This document shows positions 17,119 to 25,225 of a DNA stretch of 64,000 nt, piece by piece; positions within the stretch are counted from its first letter, which is position 1, and each line of letters starts with the position of its first letter. Under the pieces are notes generated by a model. The model did not search any database. It worked only from the letters and a program-made list of their open reading frames with translations, and was not told the origin of the DNA. Source of the DNA: Kriegella aquimaris (GTDB lineage: Bacteria; Bacteroidota; Bacteroidia; Flavobacteriales; Flavobacteriaceae); contig NZ_FNGV01000005.1 of the NCBI RefSeq assembly GCF_900103215.1, positions 124,001 through 188,000 on the forward strand, in the 5' to 3' direction. Made by a program: the position numbers and the translations under genes.

Positions 17119-19107
17119 TCAAAAAAGGTCTATCGCCGGCCACGATTTAACTGCTTGGATACCCTCTTCCATAGCCTTGTTCATGGCACTACTTTGCTTA
17201 TTGGCCTTATCACTGCTTTTATCCTTTCCTCGATCGGTTGAATTTGATAGAATGGCGTAACTGATACTATTGTCTATTTTTTTCAACATGGTAGTGGTGC
17301 CGCTCATCCCTCCACCGTGACTCATAACGGTGGCTGTACTATTAACGCCCCAGCCTTTTGCGTACCCGCTGTTTGCCGAAGATCCAGTTGTCATAGTCTT
17401 AAAAGTGTTGGCTTTTAGAATATCCTTTTTGGAGTTTTGGCCATCTACCCTTACCATAAACCGTAATAGGTCCACAGATGAGGCTATCCAACCTCCATGG
17501 CTGTCCATTCTTCGCATTTTGAGCTCATAGGCCCCAGTGCCTTCGCCGGCATAGTAGGCTACTTCTTTATATCTTTTATTCTCTTTCTTATTTGCCCCGA
17601 TGTACATATCGGTAATACCACATTTTCTGAGCACCTGTTTTCTCAGGTAGGCTTCATAACCCATTCCTGTTTTTTTCTCAATAATTCGACCCAACAGGCA
17701 AAATCCAAAATTGGAATACTCATAAATGGTGCCTGGATCATGGCTCGGGTTTCTGTCATCAAGGACCCACCCAATTAATTTGCTTTTATTAAGGTCTTTT
17801 TTTTGGAACATCGGCGCACCCCATTTATCTACTGAGTTATTGGGTTTTGTATTATGATCCCAAGCATGACCTCCGGCGGTATGTTCCAATAACTGTGCTA
17901 CGGTAACCGCCTTTTCCCTATTACTATAGGGCTTGCTTCCATATTTTGTACCCAAAATACTCCCATTACCTAGTACTTTATCGGAGAGTTTTAGTTTGCC
18001 CTGTTCGACCAATTGCATTATAGCAACGGAGGTTAGCGGCTTTGAGACACTTGCCAAACGAAACAAACTGGTTGCCGCGGCGATTTCCTTTTTATCCTTT
18101 TCTCCATATCCGTACCCTTTCGCAAAAACCAATTTTCCGTCTTTGACGATGGCGAGCGAAAGGCCCGGTATCTTATAATCAGTCATCACCTTTTTGATTT
18201 TTGTGTCCAATTGGGCGATATCGGAATTTTGCCATCCGCCAACACTCTTAAACGCGGCTGAATACCCTCCTTGATTGCCGGCATCATGGCCGCTAACACT
18301 AATGGGCATAAAACCTTGATAATAATGGTTATCGACCTGAAGCTGATAGTTTTTGTTGTTCATGCCGTGTCTCGAGCTGTATCTTCCGTTTACCTTTTCG
18401 AGAATACAGGCATAGTAAACTTTTCCGGCAACATCATAACCATCTACTTGGGTTACCCTATAGCCTAGTGGCGAATATTTGCTGACCACATCTTGATATT
18501 GCTTACTGGTAAGGCCGTGACGGGTAATTTGTTTGGTATTGTCCCCTTTTTTCCAAATCGCCGAATAAAAAACCTTGCCTTTAACATCATATCCACTGAC
18601 ATGTTCGAGCTTATAACCGGCCTTATAATTTTTAGTGGCTTCTTTTTGGTACTGTGATTCCGTAAGGCCATGTTTTGTAATCAAACCCGAGGTACTTCCC
18701 CTTTGCCAAATAGCCGCGTATCTTGCGTTCTGACCATCGGAATAGCCATCTACATGTATCAGGCGATACCCTGCCTTATGGTTCTTTGTGGCCTCATTCT
18801 GATACTGTGCGCCGGTAAGGCCGTGGCGCGCTTTGAGACCTGAGACATTGCCTTTATTCCAAAGCGCGGTAAAATATATCTTTCCGTTTACATAATGGCC
18901 GTCTACGGCGGTCAACCTAAACCCTTTTTGATGATATTTGTTAACTGCATCTTGATATTTTTGGCCCGTCATCGCATGTAGCGCTACCCAATTCTTGATC
19001 GTATAGGGGTTCATTTCTTCATTTACAGTTTTGTGCGCATGGGTCTTGTGGACTATAAAAAATAGCAAGACCATACACCAAACGATGGTGTTTGATACTT
19101 TTTTCAT
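17119..19107 (-). CDS. Exported beta-lactamase-fold serine hydrolase with five N-terminal tandem repeats
   Basis: 662 residues with a signal peptide (MKKVSNTIVWCMVLLFFIVHKTHA). Residues about 43-285 hold five repeats of about 47 residues, each of the form HGLTxxQYQ...KxGYRLxxVDGY...YxAIWxKG, which match the bacterial tandem repeat domain seen in polyglycine-hydrolase-type proteins. Residues about 295-645 are a class-C beta-lactamase/esterase-like hydrolase: SVSK (SxxK nucleophile and base) in LFRLASVSKPLTS, YSN in YEYSNFGFC, and HGGG near the end. Substrates in this group include peptidoglycan peptides, D-amino acid amides, esters and polyglycine linkers; the repeats favour the last type but this is inference. 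Single gene with its own terminator. Confidence 0.85.
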   Translation of the reverse strand: MKKVSNTIVWCMVLLFFIVHKTHAHKTVNEEMNPYTIKNWVALHAMTGQKYQDAVNKYHQKGFRLTAVDGHYVNGKIYFTALWNKGNVSGLKARHGLTGAQYQNEATKNHKAGYRLIHVDGYSDGQNARYAAIWQRGSTSGLITKHGLTESQYQKEATKNYKAGYKLEHVSGYDVKGKVFYSAIWKKGDNTKQITRHGLTSKQYQDVVSKYSPLGYRVTQVDGYDVAGKVYYACILEKVNGRYSSRHGMNNKNYQLQVDNHYYQGFMPISVSGHDAGNQGGYSAAFKSVGGWQNSDIAQLDTKIKKVMTDYKIPGLSLAIVKDGKLVFAKGYGYGEKDKKEIAAATSLFRLASVSKPLTSVAIMQLVEQGKLKLSDKVLGNGSILGTKYGSKPYSNREKAVTVAQLLEHTAGGHAWDHNTKPNNSVDKWGAPMFQKKDLNKSKLIGWVLDDRNPSHDPGTIYEYSNFGFCLLGRIIEKKTGMGYEAYLRKQVLRKCGITDMYIGANKKENKRYKEVAYYAGEGTGAYELKMRRMDSHGGWIASSVDLLRFMVRVDGQNSKKDILKANTFKTMTTGSSANSGYAKGWGVNSTATVMSHGGGMSGTTTMLKKIDNSISYAILSNSTDRGKDKSSDKANKQSSAMNKAMEEGIQAVKSWPAIDLF

Positions 19108-19213
19108 GATACTTTATTTTAAGATTAGACAAGGGGCAATCTTTGCGCCTTCATAGGGGAAAGGTGCTATTTGAGTTCGTTAAGATTTATCACCTAATAA
19201 GGTGTTTTGTGGT

Positions 19214-19876
19214 CTAATCGGGAATATTGAACCACTCGGCTATTTCTTCATAGGTCATTTTAGTGTAGTCTTCAGTTATAGATTTGCCACTTGACACCAC
19301 TCCTCCGGGAATAACAACATAACGGTATTGCTGTATGAAAGTGGCATTCCCAACGTTTGTTCCGTCAAAAGTCTGGACTGAAACTCGAATTTCATTACCA
19401 TTATAGACCGAAGACGAATAATAATTGCCCGACCCGTTAAATGACGTGGGTAATTGATAAAATAAGTAATGAAGATCACCGGTAATACCATCAATGAAAA
19501 TGCGTCTGCCAAAGACAAACACGGCACCAGAATTCAGTAGCGTGGAACTACCTTCGGGAAAATCAACGCTAAAAGAAGCCGCCTGTGCGTTAATGTTATC
19601 TCCAAACTCAGTATCAAACCATTCGGAGTAGATAACATTGGCCGTACCTGTATCGCCCTTAGGGCCTTCCTCTCCCTGTATTCCCTGCTCACCTTGTTCT
19701 CCTTGATTGGCTGCCGCACCATCTTGGCCCGGATCACCTTTATCGCCTTTGGGGCCTTGCTCCCCCTGTATACCTTGTTCCCCTTGTGGACCAATGTCAC
19801 CTTCTTTCGAACAGGCCATTGTTAAAGCGCCCAGTAAAAGAATGGCCAAAAAACCATTTATCAAATTCGTTTTCAT
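19214..19876 (-). CDS. Lipoprotein with collagen-like Gly-X-Y repeat
   Basis: 220 residues from the ATG at 19876. Signal peptide and lipobox LTMAC place the lipidated Cys at residue 22. Residues about 27-75 are Gly-X-Y collagen-like triplets rich in GEQGxQG, GPKGDKG and GDPGQDG, interrupted once by GAAANQGEQ. The C-terminal part (about 80-220) is a beta-rich domain without a family I can name, and is repeated in many Bacteroidota collagen-like lipoproteins. Likely outer-membrane anchored; a trimeric stalk is inferred from the repeat. A frame extension upstream to 19900 has no export logic and is rejected. Confidence 0.8.
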   Translation of the reverse strand: MKTNLINGFLAILLLGALTMACSKEGDIGPQGEQGIQGEQGPKGDKGDPGQDGAAANQGEQGEQGIQGEEGPKGDTGTANVIYSEWFDTEFGDNINAQAASFSVDFPEGSSTLLNSGAVFVFGRRIFIDGITGDLHYLFYQLPTSFNGSGNYYSSSVYNGNEIRVSVQTFDGTNVGNATFIQQYRYVVIPGGVVSSGKSITEDYTKMTYEEIAEWFNIPD

Positions 19877-20189
19877 AGTTTTAGTTTTGTAGTTAATCAT
19901 GGCACAAACCTACTACCGATTCGCAGCTAGGGTGTCCTGAATATTTGAAATTAAAAGAATCAGGACGTTATTTAATATACTGATATTCAGTTTGTTATAA
20001 TATTATTTCACTGTTTGTACATGAATATTGGTCAGCTGTAATCTGTTTCGTGCCAACCATACAAAAGTAGTGCTGTCATTATGTGTCGAGGAACAGGGGA
20101 AGATTAGAGAGGGGGTTGTTTTAATATGTGCAAAATGATGTAAAGGATATCTAAGACTTATTGTCGTTCACCTAAAGATGAAGAAACTT
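19877..20189. other. Intergenic region with an inverted repeat
   Basis: About 310 bp between the collagen-like lipoprotein and the GAF-AraC gene. It contains GTCCTGA (19934-19940) and its complement TCAGGAC (19960-19966), a 7-bp inverted repeat with a 19-nt A/T-rich loop. No T-run follows, so an operator or mRNA leader structure is more likely than a terminator. Nothing else supported. Confidence 0.35.
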
Positions 20190-21071
20190 TCAGGGAACCA
20201 TGAGCTGTTTCTGCCGATATTGAGATGGTGTAAGGCCCGTGTGTTTTTTAAAGGAAGAATAAAAAGCCGATTTTGAATTAAACCCGGCCTCAAGACCAAT
20301 GGATAGAATAGTGTAATGTCTGTACTCATCAGCGTGCAGATTTTTTTTTACATCGGCCAAGCGATACCCATTTATATAATCAATAAAACTATTGTCATTG
20401 AATGCGTTGAATATACTCGATAGGTAACAAGGCGAAATACCCAACAAATCGGCCACGGTACGCAAACCAAGGTTCGGGTCGCGGTATATTTTTTTAAACC
20501 GTAACAGCGTCTCCAGCTTTTCAAAATAGGTTTTCGAATGCTTCAGAGGTTTTTTCCCCTGTATGCGTATGGTCTTTATTCTTTGTGAACAAAGGGCGGC
20601 AATAATGGTAAGTAGATGTAAATGTTTCTCGGTAAAAAATAGCTTTTCGGGGTGCTCGGTATCGATAACGCCAAAAAGTCGCTTGTTTATAAGTATCGGA
20701 ACGCACAATTCGGAAAACCGTTCTTCGTCATCAATAATATAGCGTGGGTCTTTAGAAGTATCCGTAACTATTTCAGGTTTCAAATTTTCGGCCACACTAC
20801 CTACAATACCTTCCCCAAACTTTATTGCGATTTTATTATGGATGATCGTATCCGCAGGGTTCTTTTGACCATAAGCAGCTTTTTGAATCAACAGCTTCTG
20901 CTCTGGGTCATATTTATAGATAACACAATCTACCAATCCCAATTGATGAACCACATTTTTGGTTATGGCCCATAATACCTCCTCCTCTGATTGTTTTGTA
21001 TTTAATGAGGTAGAAAAAAAGCTGATGGCTTTTATCTCATCTAGGCAGTATGTAGTCGTGTTATTCTCCAT
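20190..21071 (-). CDS. GAF-domain AraC-family transcription regulator
   Basis: 293 residues. The N-terminal part (about 12-165) is a GAF sensor domain (ELVL-type start, KFGEGIVGSVAENLKPEIVTDTSKDPRY...ELCVPILINKRLFGVIDTEHPEKLFFTEKHLHLL). The C-terminal part (about 185-290) is an AraC double helix-turn-helix (LGLRTVADLLGISPCYLSSIFNAFNDNSFIDYINGYRLADVKK ... GLEAGFNSKSAFYSSFKKHTGLTPSQYRQ). It probably binds a small ligand and activates transcription from direct-repeat sites. A perfect 9-bp direct repeat at 21-bp pitch lies 216 bp upstream (21287-21316) and could be its own operator. Confidence 0.85.
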   Translation of the reverse strand: MENNTTTYCLDEIKAISFFSTSLNTKQSEEEVLWAITKNVVHQLGLVDCVIYKYDPEQKLLIQKAAYGQKNPADTIIHNKIAIKFGEGIVGSVAENLKPEIVTDTSKDPRYIIDDEERFSELCVPILINKRLFGVIDTEHPEKLFFTEKHLHLLTIIAALCSQRIKTIRIQGKKPLKHSKTYFEKLETLLRFKKIYRDPNLGLRTVADLLGISPCYLSSIFNAFNDNSFIDYINGYRLADVKKNLHADEYRHYTILSIGLEAGFNSKSAFYSSFKKHTGLTPSQYRQKQLMVP

Positions 21072-21520
21072 AGTACTATTCTCTTTTCAACACAATTTTT
21101 TCATGTTCCTTCACATGAGTTTTGTCGCCCTTATCCCTTTTGTAAAAAGGGGCGCTGCACAAGAAATTCCAAAAATTTGTTCGGGGGCAATTAACCGTTA
21201 TATTAATTTCTTGCGGTCTTAATGGTAGTGGTGAACTAATTGCCAAGTTCAAAGGTAATTCGGTAAGTAAGGAAACCGTAGCACATATGTAACAGGGTAT
21301 AAAAGAAATGTAACAGTCAATGGGTTGATTATGCGTTAGATAGAGCCTTGTAATTTCTTATTAGATGTATTTTTTGGCTCTAATATTGTGTGGTTCTTGT
21401 ATAATAATGTATAGATGGTAAAAAGCATAGTGTTTTTGCTGATTTTCTGTTCGAGGTTCGGCATATTCCGTTTTTTAACCGATATTCATCTTCCTAAATA
21501 ACATTAGAATAGGTTAAATA
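21072..21520. other. Divergent regulatory region between GAF-AraC gene and rimK
   Basis: About 450 bp carrying the start sites for both genes. The only clear structure is the direct repeat at 21287-21316, listed separately. TAATATTG-like and TAATTTCT-like boxes occur on the plus strand near 21351-21388 but are not exact matches to TAnnTTTG. Confidence 0.4.
21287..21316. promoter_or_regulatory. Perfect 9-bp direct repeat at 21-bp pitch
   Basis: ATGTAACAG occurs at 21287-21295 and again at 21308-21316, separated by 12 bp. Two helical turns between half-sites is the usual geometry for AraC-type and LytTR-type regulators. Position suits autoregulation of the GAF-AraC gene or control of rimK. Confidence 0.5.
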
Positions 21521-22417
21521 ATGAATATTGGTCTTCTATCCGTAAGTACGAACGTCTATTCGACAAGAAGAATTATGCAAGAGGCTGAAGAGTTGGGCCA
21601 CTATATCGAGCAAATAGACCATACCAAATGTGCTGTGAAACTTGGTTCAGGAAAACCCAAAATTTATTTGGGGGATGAAGATATCACGAATGAGTTCCAT
21701 GCTATTATTCCAAGAATCGGTGTAAGTGTTACAAAGCACGGCGCAGCCATTGTGAAGCAATTTGAAATGAACAAGGTGTTCAGTTCGGCTCGGGCTTCAA
21801 GCATTTTAACTGCACGAAACAAAGTTCGAACGTTGCAAATTATGGCAAGTAAGGGTATTCCGGTGCCAGAGACCTTATTCTCGATATACCCTGATAATAT
21901 TGACGAACAAATCAATTTGTTGGGAGGTCCGCCGGTGGTAATCAAATTACAAGAAGGTACTCAGGGGTTGGGGGTGATACTGGCGGAAACCAAAAAATCG
22001 GCAAAATCGATAATCGATACTTTTTATAAAATGGATACCAGCATCCTTATTCAAAAATTTATAGAAGAAAGTAATGGAGAAGACATCCGCATTGTTGTGG
22101 TAGGCGACAAAGTGATCGCTAGCATGAAGCGCCGTAGTGCCGCAGATGATTTCAGGTCTAACCTTCATCGAGGTGGTAATACGGAAGAAGTGAAATTATC
22201 TGAAAAAGAAAAAGATATGGCGTTGAACGCTGCCAAATATTTAGGATTGGGTGTGGCAGGGGTAGATTTGATACGCTCAAATAAAGGTCCGTTACTTATC
22301 GAAGTCAATGCTTCTCCTGGTTTGCAAGGTATTGAAGCTGCTACCGGGGTCAATATTGCCAGAGAAATTGTGTTATTTGTGGAAAATAACGGGAGTAAGA
22401 GCAAGAGAAGAAAATAA
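21521..22417 (+). CDS. rimK: RimK-family alpha-L-glutamate ligase (ATP-grasp)
   Basis: 298 residues, the typical RimK length. ATP-grasp features are PPVVIKLQEGTQGLGVILAETKKSAKSI (ATP-binding lysine and glycine loop), FIEESNGEDIRIVVVGDKVIASMKRRS, and the metal-binding end GPLLIEVNASPGLQGIEAATGVNIA. RimK adds glutamates to the C-terminus of ribosomal protein S6 in gamma-proteobacteria; related enzymes make poly-glutamate or other peptide caps. The gene is followed 22 bp later by an M14 desuccinylase-like gene, so the pair probably adds and trims or modifies the same product. Ribosomal S6 as target is inferred from the family. Confidence 0.9.
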   Translation: MNIGLLSVSTNVYSTRRIMQEAEELGHYIEQIDHTKCAVKLGSGKPKIYLGDEDITNEFHAIIPRIGVSVTKHGAAIVKQFEMNKVFSSARASSILTARNKVRTLQIMASKGIPVPETLFSIYPDNIDEQINLLGGPPVVIKLQEGTQGLGVILAETKKSAKSIIDTFYKMDTSILIQKFIEESNGEDIRIVVVGDKVIASMKRRSAADDFRSNLHRGGNTEEVKLSEKEKDMALNAAKYLGLGVAGVDLIRSNKGPLLIEVNASPGLQGIEAATGVNIAREIVLFVENNGSKSKRRK

Positions 22418-22439
22418 TAGAAATATAAGTGGTGTTAAT

Positions 22440-23420
22440 ATGCAGTTTCAATTTGTGAGAAAAAGTGAGGATATCATAATAGGAGGGGAAACGGTCTCTC
22501 CGGGAAACTCCAAATTATTGCAAATTAGTATCGATAGGCTTCCCACGGGCACGTTGATCGATATTCCGGTCTATGTGTTCAATGCAAAAAAACCTGGTCC
22601 GCATTTATTGGTACAAGCGGGTTTGCATGGCGATGAGGTCAATGGTGTTGAAATTGTGCGGCGCATGTTGCACGAGAAACGCTTTCGTGTAGAGCGGGGT
22701 GCGGTTATCGCTGTTCCCATTCTAAACATTTTTGGGTTTATTCATTTTTCTAGGGATGTACCTGACGGCAAAGATGTCAATCGCAGTTTTCCTGGAACTA
22801 AATCAGGTTCCATGGCCAGTAGAATAGCCTATCATTACACCTCCCAAATTCTTCCGCAGATTGATTTTGGGATCGATTTGCATACGGGTGGTGGGCAGCA
22901 TCATAATTTTCCTCAGGTGCGTTATACCAAGGGGGATGAAAACAGTAAAAACTTGGCAGAAATATTTGCCGCGCCTTTTTCTTTTTCTTCTAGGTTGATA
23001 AAAGGTTCTTTCCGAAATATTACCTACCGAACAGGTATACCTACAATTGTATTTGAAGCGGGTGAAAGTATGCGTTTTGACAACTACTCAATTTCAGAGG
23101 GCATGCAGGGGATTTCGAATATATTAGGGCATTTTAACATGGTTGGCAAACTTGAACCGCGTTATGCTAAACGAAGGGATACAATTTCTCTTGCCGAACG
23201 AAAATGGTTACGGGCGCCAACCGCGGGTATGTTCATTCCTGAAGTAACTAATGGTAGCGCAATAAAAAAGGGACAAACTATTGGTATGGTTTCCGATACA
23301 TATGCCAAAAAGGCAAAAAAAATCAAAGCCCCTTTCGACGCATATGTGATTTGTATCAACCATCAGGCCGTGGTCAATCAAGGCGATGCACTTTTTCACG
23401 TGGGTAAAGTACTTCAATAG
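22440..23420 (+). CDS. Succinylglutamate desuccinylase / aspartoacylase family (M14-like) protein
   Basis: 326 residues from the ATG at 22440 (MQFQFVRKSEDIIIGGETVSPG); the longer open frame overlaps rimK and is rejected. Zinc ligands and catalytic residues of the M14 family are in QAGLHGDEVNGVEIVRRML (HxxE), the DLHTG motif (GIDLHTGGG) and the general base in IVFEAGES. The C-terminal 80 residues (RAPTAGMFIPEVTNGSAIKKGQTIG...FDAYVICI) form the barrel-sandwich extension usual in this subgroup. Such enzymes remove acyl or amino-acid groups from small molecules. The tight pairing with rimK suggests a linked function. Cytosolic. Confidence 0.87.
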   Translation: MQFQFVRKSEDIIIGGETVSPGNSKLLQISIDRLPTGTLIDIPVYVFNAKKPGPHLLVQAGLHGDEVNGVEIVRRMLHEKRFRVERGAVIAVPILNIFGFIHFSRDVPDGKDVNRSFPGTKSGSMASRIAYHYTSQILPQIDFGIDLHTGGGQHHNFPQVRYTKGDENSKNLAEIFAAPFSFSSRLIKGSFRNITYRTGIPTIVFEAGESMRFDNYSISEGMQGISNILGHFNMVGKLEPRYAKRRDTISLAERKWLRAPTAGMFIPEVTNGSAIKKGQTIGMVSDTYAKKAKKIKAPFDAYVICINHQAVVNQGDALFHVGKVLQ

Positions 23421-23489
23421 TCAAAAGCTCAAACAGAATACGTTAATATATCAGACGTTTTACACATTTTAAGACAATAGCGACCAATT

Positions 23490-23511
23490 AAAAACAAACC
23501 ATGTAGTTTGT
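23490..23511 (-). terminator. Terminator of the ThuA/DUF2721 operon
   Basis: Minus-strand stem ACAAAC / GTTTGT with a 6-nt loop followed by TTTTAATT; lies between the convergent desuccinylase and DUF2721 genes. Confidence 0.5.
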
Positions 23512-23581
23512 CAATCGATTCTTGGTAGTAATCGTCATGTAATTTAGGCAAGTAATCGAGTTTTTTGTGCTCAAAATCGGA

Positions 23582-23625
23582 AGTCGGTTATACTGAATGT
23601 AAAAGCAAAACAACGATAACCGACT
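23582..23625. repeat. 10-bp inverted repeat with a 24-nt loop
   Basis: AGTCGGTTAT (23582-23591) and its perfect complement ATAACCGACT (23616-23625) flank 24 nt in the convergent spacer. Too wide for a standard terminator and with no T-run; role unknown. Confidence 0.5.
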
Positions 23626-23655
23626 AGGTGGTCTGTAAATAGAAATAGTCGTGAG

Positions 23656-24048
23656 TTAGAGAGTATCCATATCTTTTAACTGAATGGATAGTGCTTTTGT
23701 AGACAATTGCACCTCGATAAGGCTTAGAATTAATGAGATCATAAGAGCCAACAAACTGACACCAAATATTAAATTGGCCCAAAACCTTAGTTCAACGTAA
23801 ATCAAGAACATGGTTATAACGGCTAGTAAAAAACTGACGATGGCTACTGCCTGCATGTTTTTAATTATGGATAATCGTTTGCGTAATTTCTTTACTTGTA
23901 GACCAACTTCGGGTGATTCCGTCTCCTGAAATTTTTGATGCAACTGTCGAATTAGGGCGGCAATTGCCAAATAACGCGCGTTATAGGCCAACATTGTTAA
24001 TGAAATGGCCGGAAAAAGTAAGGCGGGAATGCTAAGCGATAATTCCAT
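23656..24048 (-). CDS. DUF2721 family membrane protein
   Basis: 130 residues with a hydrophobic N-terminus (about 5-30) and two C-terminal membrane segments (about 68-88 and 92-112), separated by a basic helical region with RYLAIAALIRQLHQKF and KKLRKRLSIIKNMQ. This matches DUF2721 proteins of about 130-150 residues, of unknown function. Its ATG directly follows the stop codon of the ThuA gene with no base between, so the two are co-translated. Confidence 0.8.
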   Translation of the reverse strand: MELSLSIPALLFPAISLTMLAYNARYLAIAALIRQLHQKFQETESPEVGLQVKKLRKRLSIIKNMQAVAIVSFLLAVITMFLIYVELRFWANLIFGVSLLALMISLILSLIEVQLSTKALSIQLKDMDTL

Positions 24049-25035
24049 TTAATTCTTTTCGAATGTGCGAGAGCTCGACTTAGTAGCGGTCGGAAAATCT
24101 TTGGGTATTTTTTGGGTAACTTTTCCCGTTGCGGCCCACTCCGATCCTCGAAGCATGCTGGTTAAAAATCCGACACATTGTACTGAGTAATCGACATGCC
24201 CCATGATATTATGAAAGATTCGACCCTTGCCATAAGTCAAAGCCATTAGCGCCGGTTCGTGTCTGCCCGTTCCTTTGTTCTCCGTATCGGAATAAGCCGT
24301 GGCTAAAACTTCCATGTTTTCGGCAGGTCCCCTCAGGCTGTTGTAAAGTTCGTCTTTGGTATGCATCCAAGTTAGAGGCATTCCTTTTGTTATAGGGTGG
24401 TCGGTTTGACGTATTTGAATCTGATATTCACTTTGTGGCCCATGGGCACCGGCTTTTCCAACGGAATTGTCACGGACCAATTTACCTTGGTTATCGTAAT
24501 ACACGTAGGGGCCGTCTTTTTCTGTACGATCACCCCAACCACCAAGACCGATCATTTTGTTGTAGGCTTCCCACTTGGGAAAAGAATTGTCGGCCGCATG
24601 AAAAACGACCAATCCGCCACCTTTTGCAATAAATGTCTCAAGATTTTTTTTCGTTTCTTCCGGCCAAGGAGCGGCATTCCAACCGAAATTACAGATGACC
24701 AAATCGTATTTTGAAAAGTTGGGACTGTAATTAGGATCTGGCTTTGGCTTTTCAAGACTTTCGCTTTCTGGCATGCCGTCAATAGCATATTCTTTTAAAA
24801 AATCATCACCTTTCCAAGTGAAGGCAGTCCGTTCTACATCGACCGTAAATAGCCCTGTATCTTCCATTTGGCTTTTTAACATATATGTGATTTTGGGCCA
24901 TTCGTCATGGTTGTTCTGACCGTCAACAATAAGCGTTTTGATTATTTTGGAAGATTTTTTGGATCGGTTTTGCGAATAAAGCCAGGTGCAGGCAAAAAAT
25001 GCCATTATCGCAAAGAACAAGCTGTATTTTTTCAT
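24049..25035 (-). CDS. ThuA domain protein (exported)
   Basis: 328 residues with an N-terminal membrane/signal segment (about 5-20). The ThuA-like, glutamine-amidotransferase-related fold is recognised by KTLIVDGQNNHDEWPKIT, DLVICNFGWNAAPWPEETKKNLETFIAKGGGLVVFHAADNSF, HPITKGMPLTWMHTKDELYNSLRG and PALMALTYGKGRIFHNIMGH. ThuA was named from trehalose utilisation; many marine Bacteroidota carry exported copies next to sugar oxidoreductases. The role here is likely in breakdown or modification of a sugar derivative, but this is inference. Operon with the DUF2721 gene. Confidence 0.85.
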   Translation of the reverse strand: MKKYSLFFAIMAFFACTWLYSQNRSKKSSKIIKTLIVDGQNNHDEWPKITYMLKSQMEDTGLFTVDVERTAFTWKGDDFLKEYAIDGMPESESLEKPKPDPNYSPNFSKYDLVICNFGWNAAPWPEETKKNLETFIAKGGGLVVFHAADNSFPKWEAYNKMIGLGGWGDRTEKDGPYVYYDNQGKLVRDNSVGKAGAHGPQSEYQIQIRQTDHPITKGMPLTWMHTKDELYNSLRGPAENMEVLATAYSDTENKGTGRHEPALMALTYGKGRIFHNIMGHVDYSVQCVGFLTSMLRGSEWAATGKVTQKIPKDFPTATKSSSRTFEKN

Positions 25036-25225
25036 GAAGTCATTTTTAATCGTTTCAATATAGTCAAAAATTCTACGATTTCTGAAGGAGGTTGTACTAA
25101 TCTACAATCCGCTTTCCCTCATTGATTTTAATCTCAAGATTGCCGTTAGTAATTCTTTTGCCATTATTATCGGCATTTTTTCAATTACATGACAGTGTAA
25201 GGACAATAGCTTGAATTTCTTGTTT

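Noticed and set aside
22308-22439. Upstream extension of the desuccinylase-like protein
   Set aside because: Overlaps rimK and has no family likeness; the ATG at 22440 starts the conserved part.
25080-25160. Short minus-strand stretch reading NGKRITNGNLEIKINEGKRIVD, like the N-terminus of an amidohydrolase
   Set aside because: Only about 24 codons with no start or remaining domain; too short to call a pseudogene.
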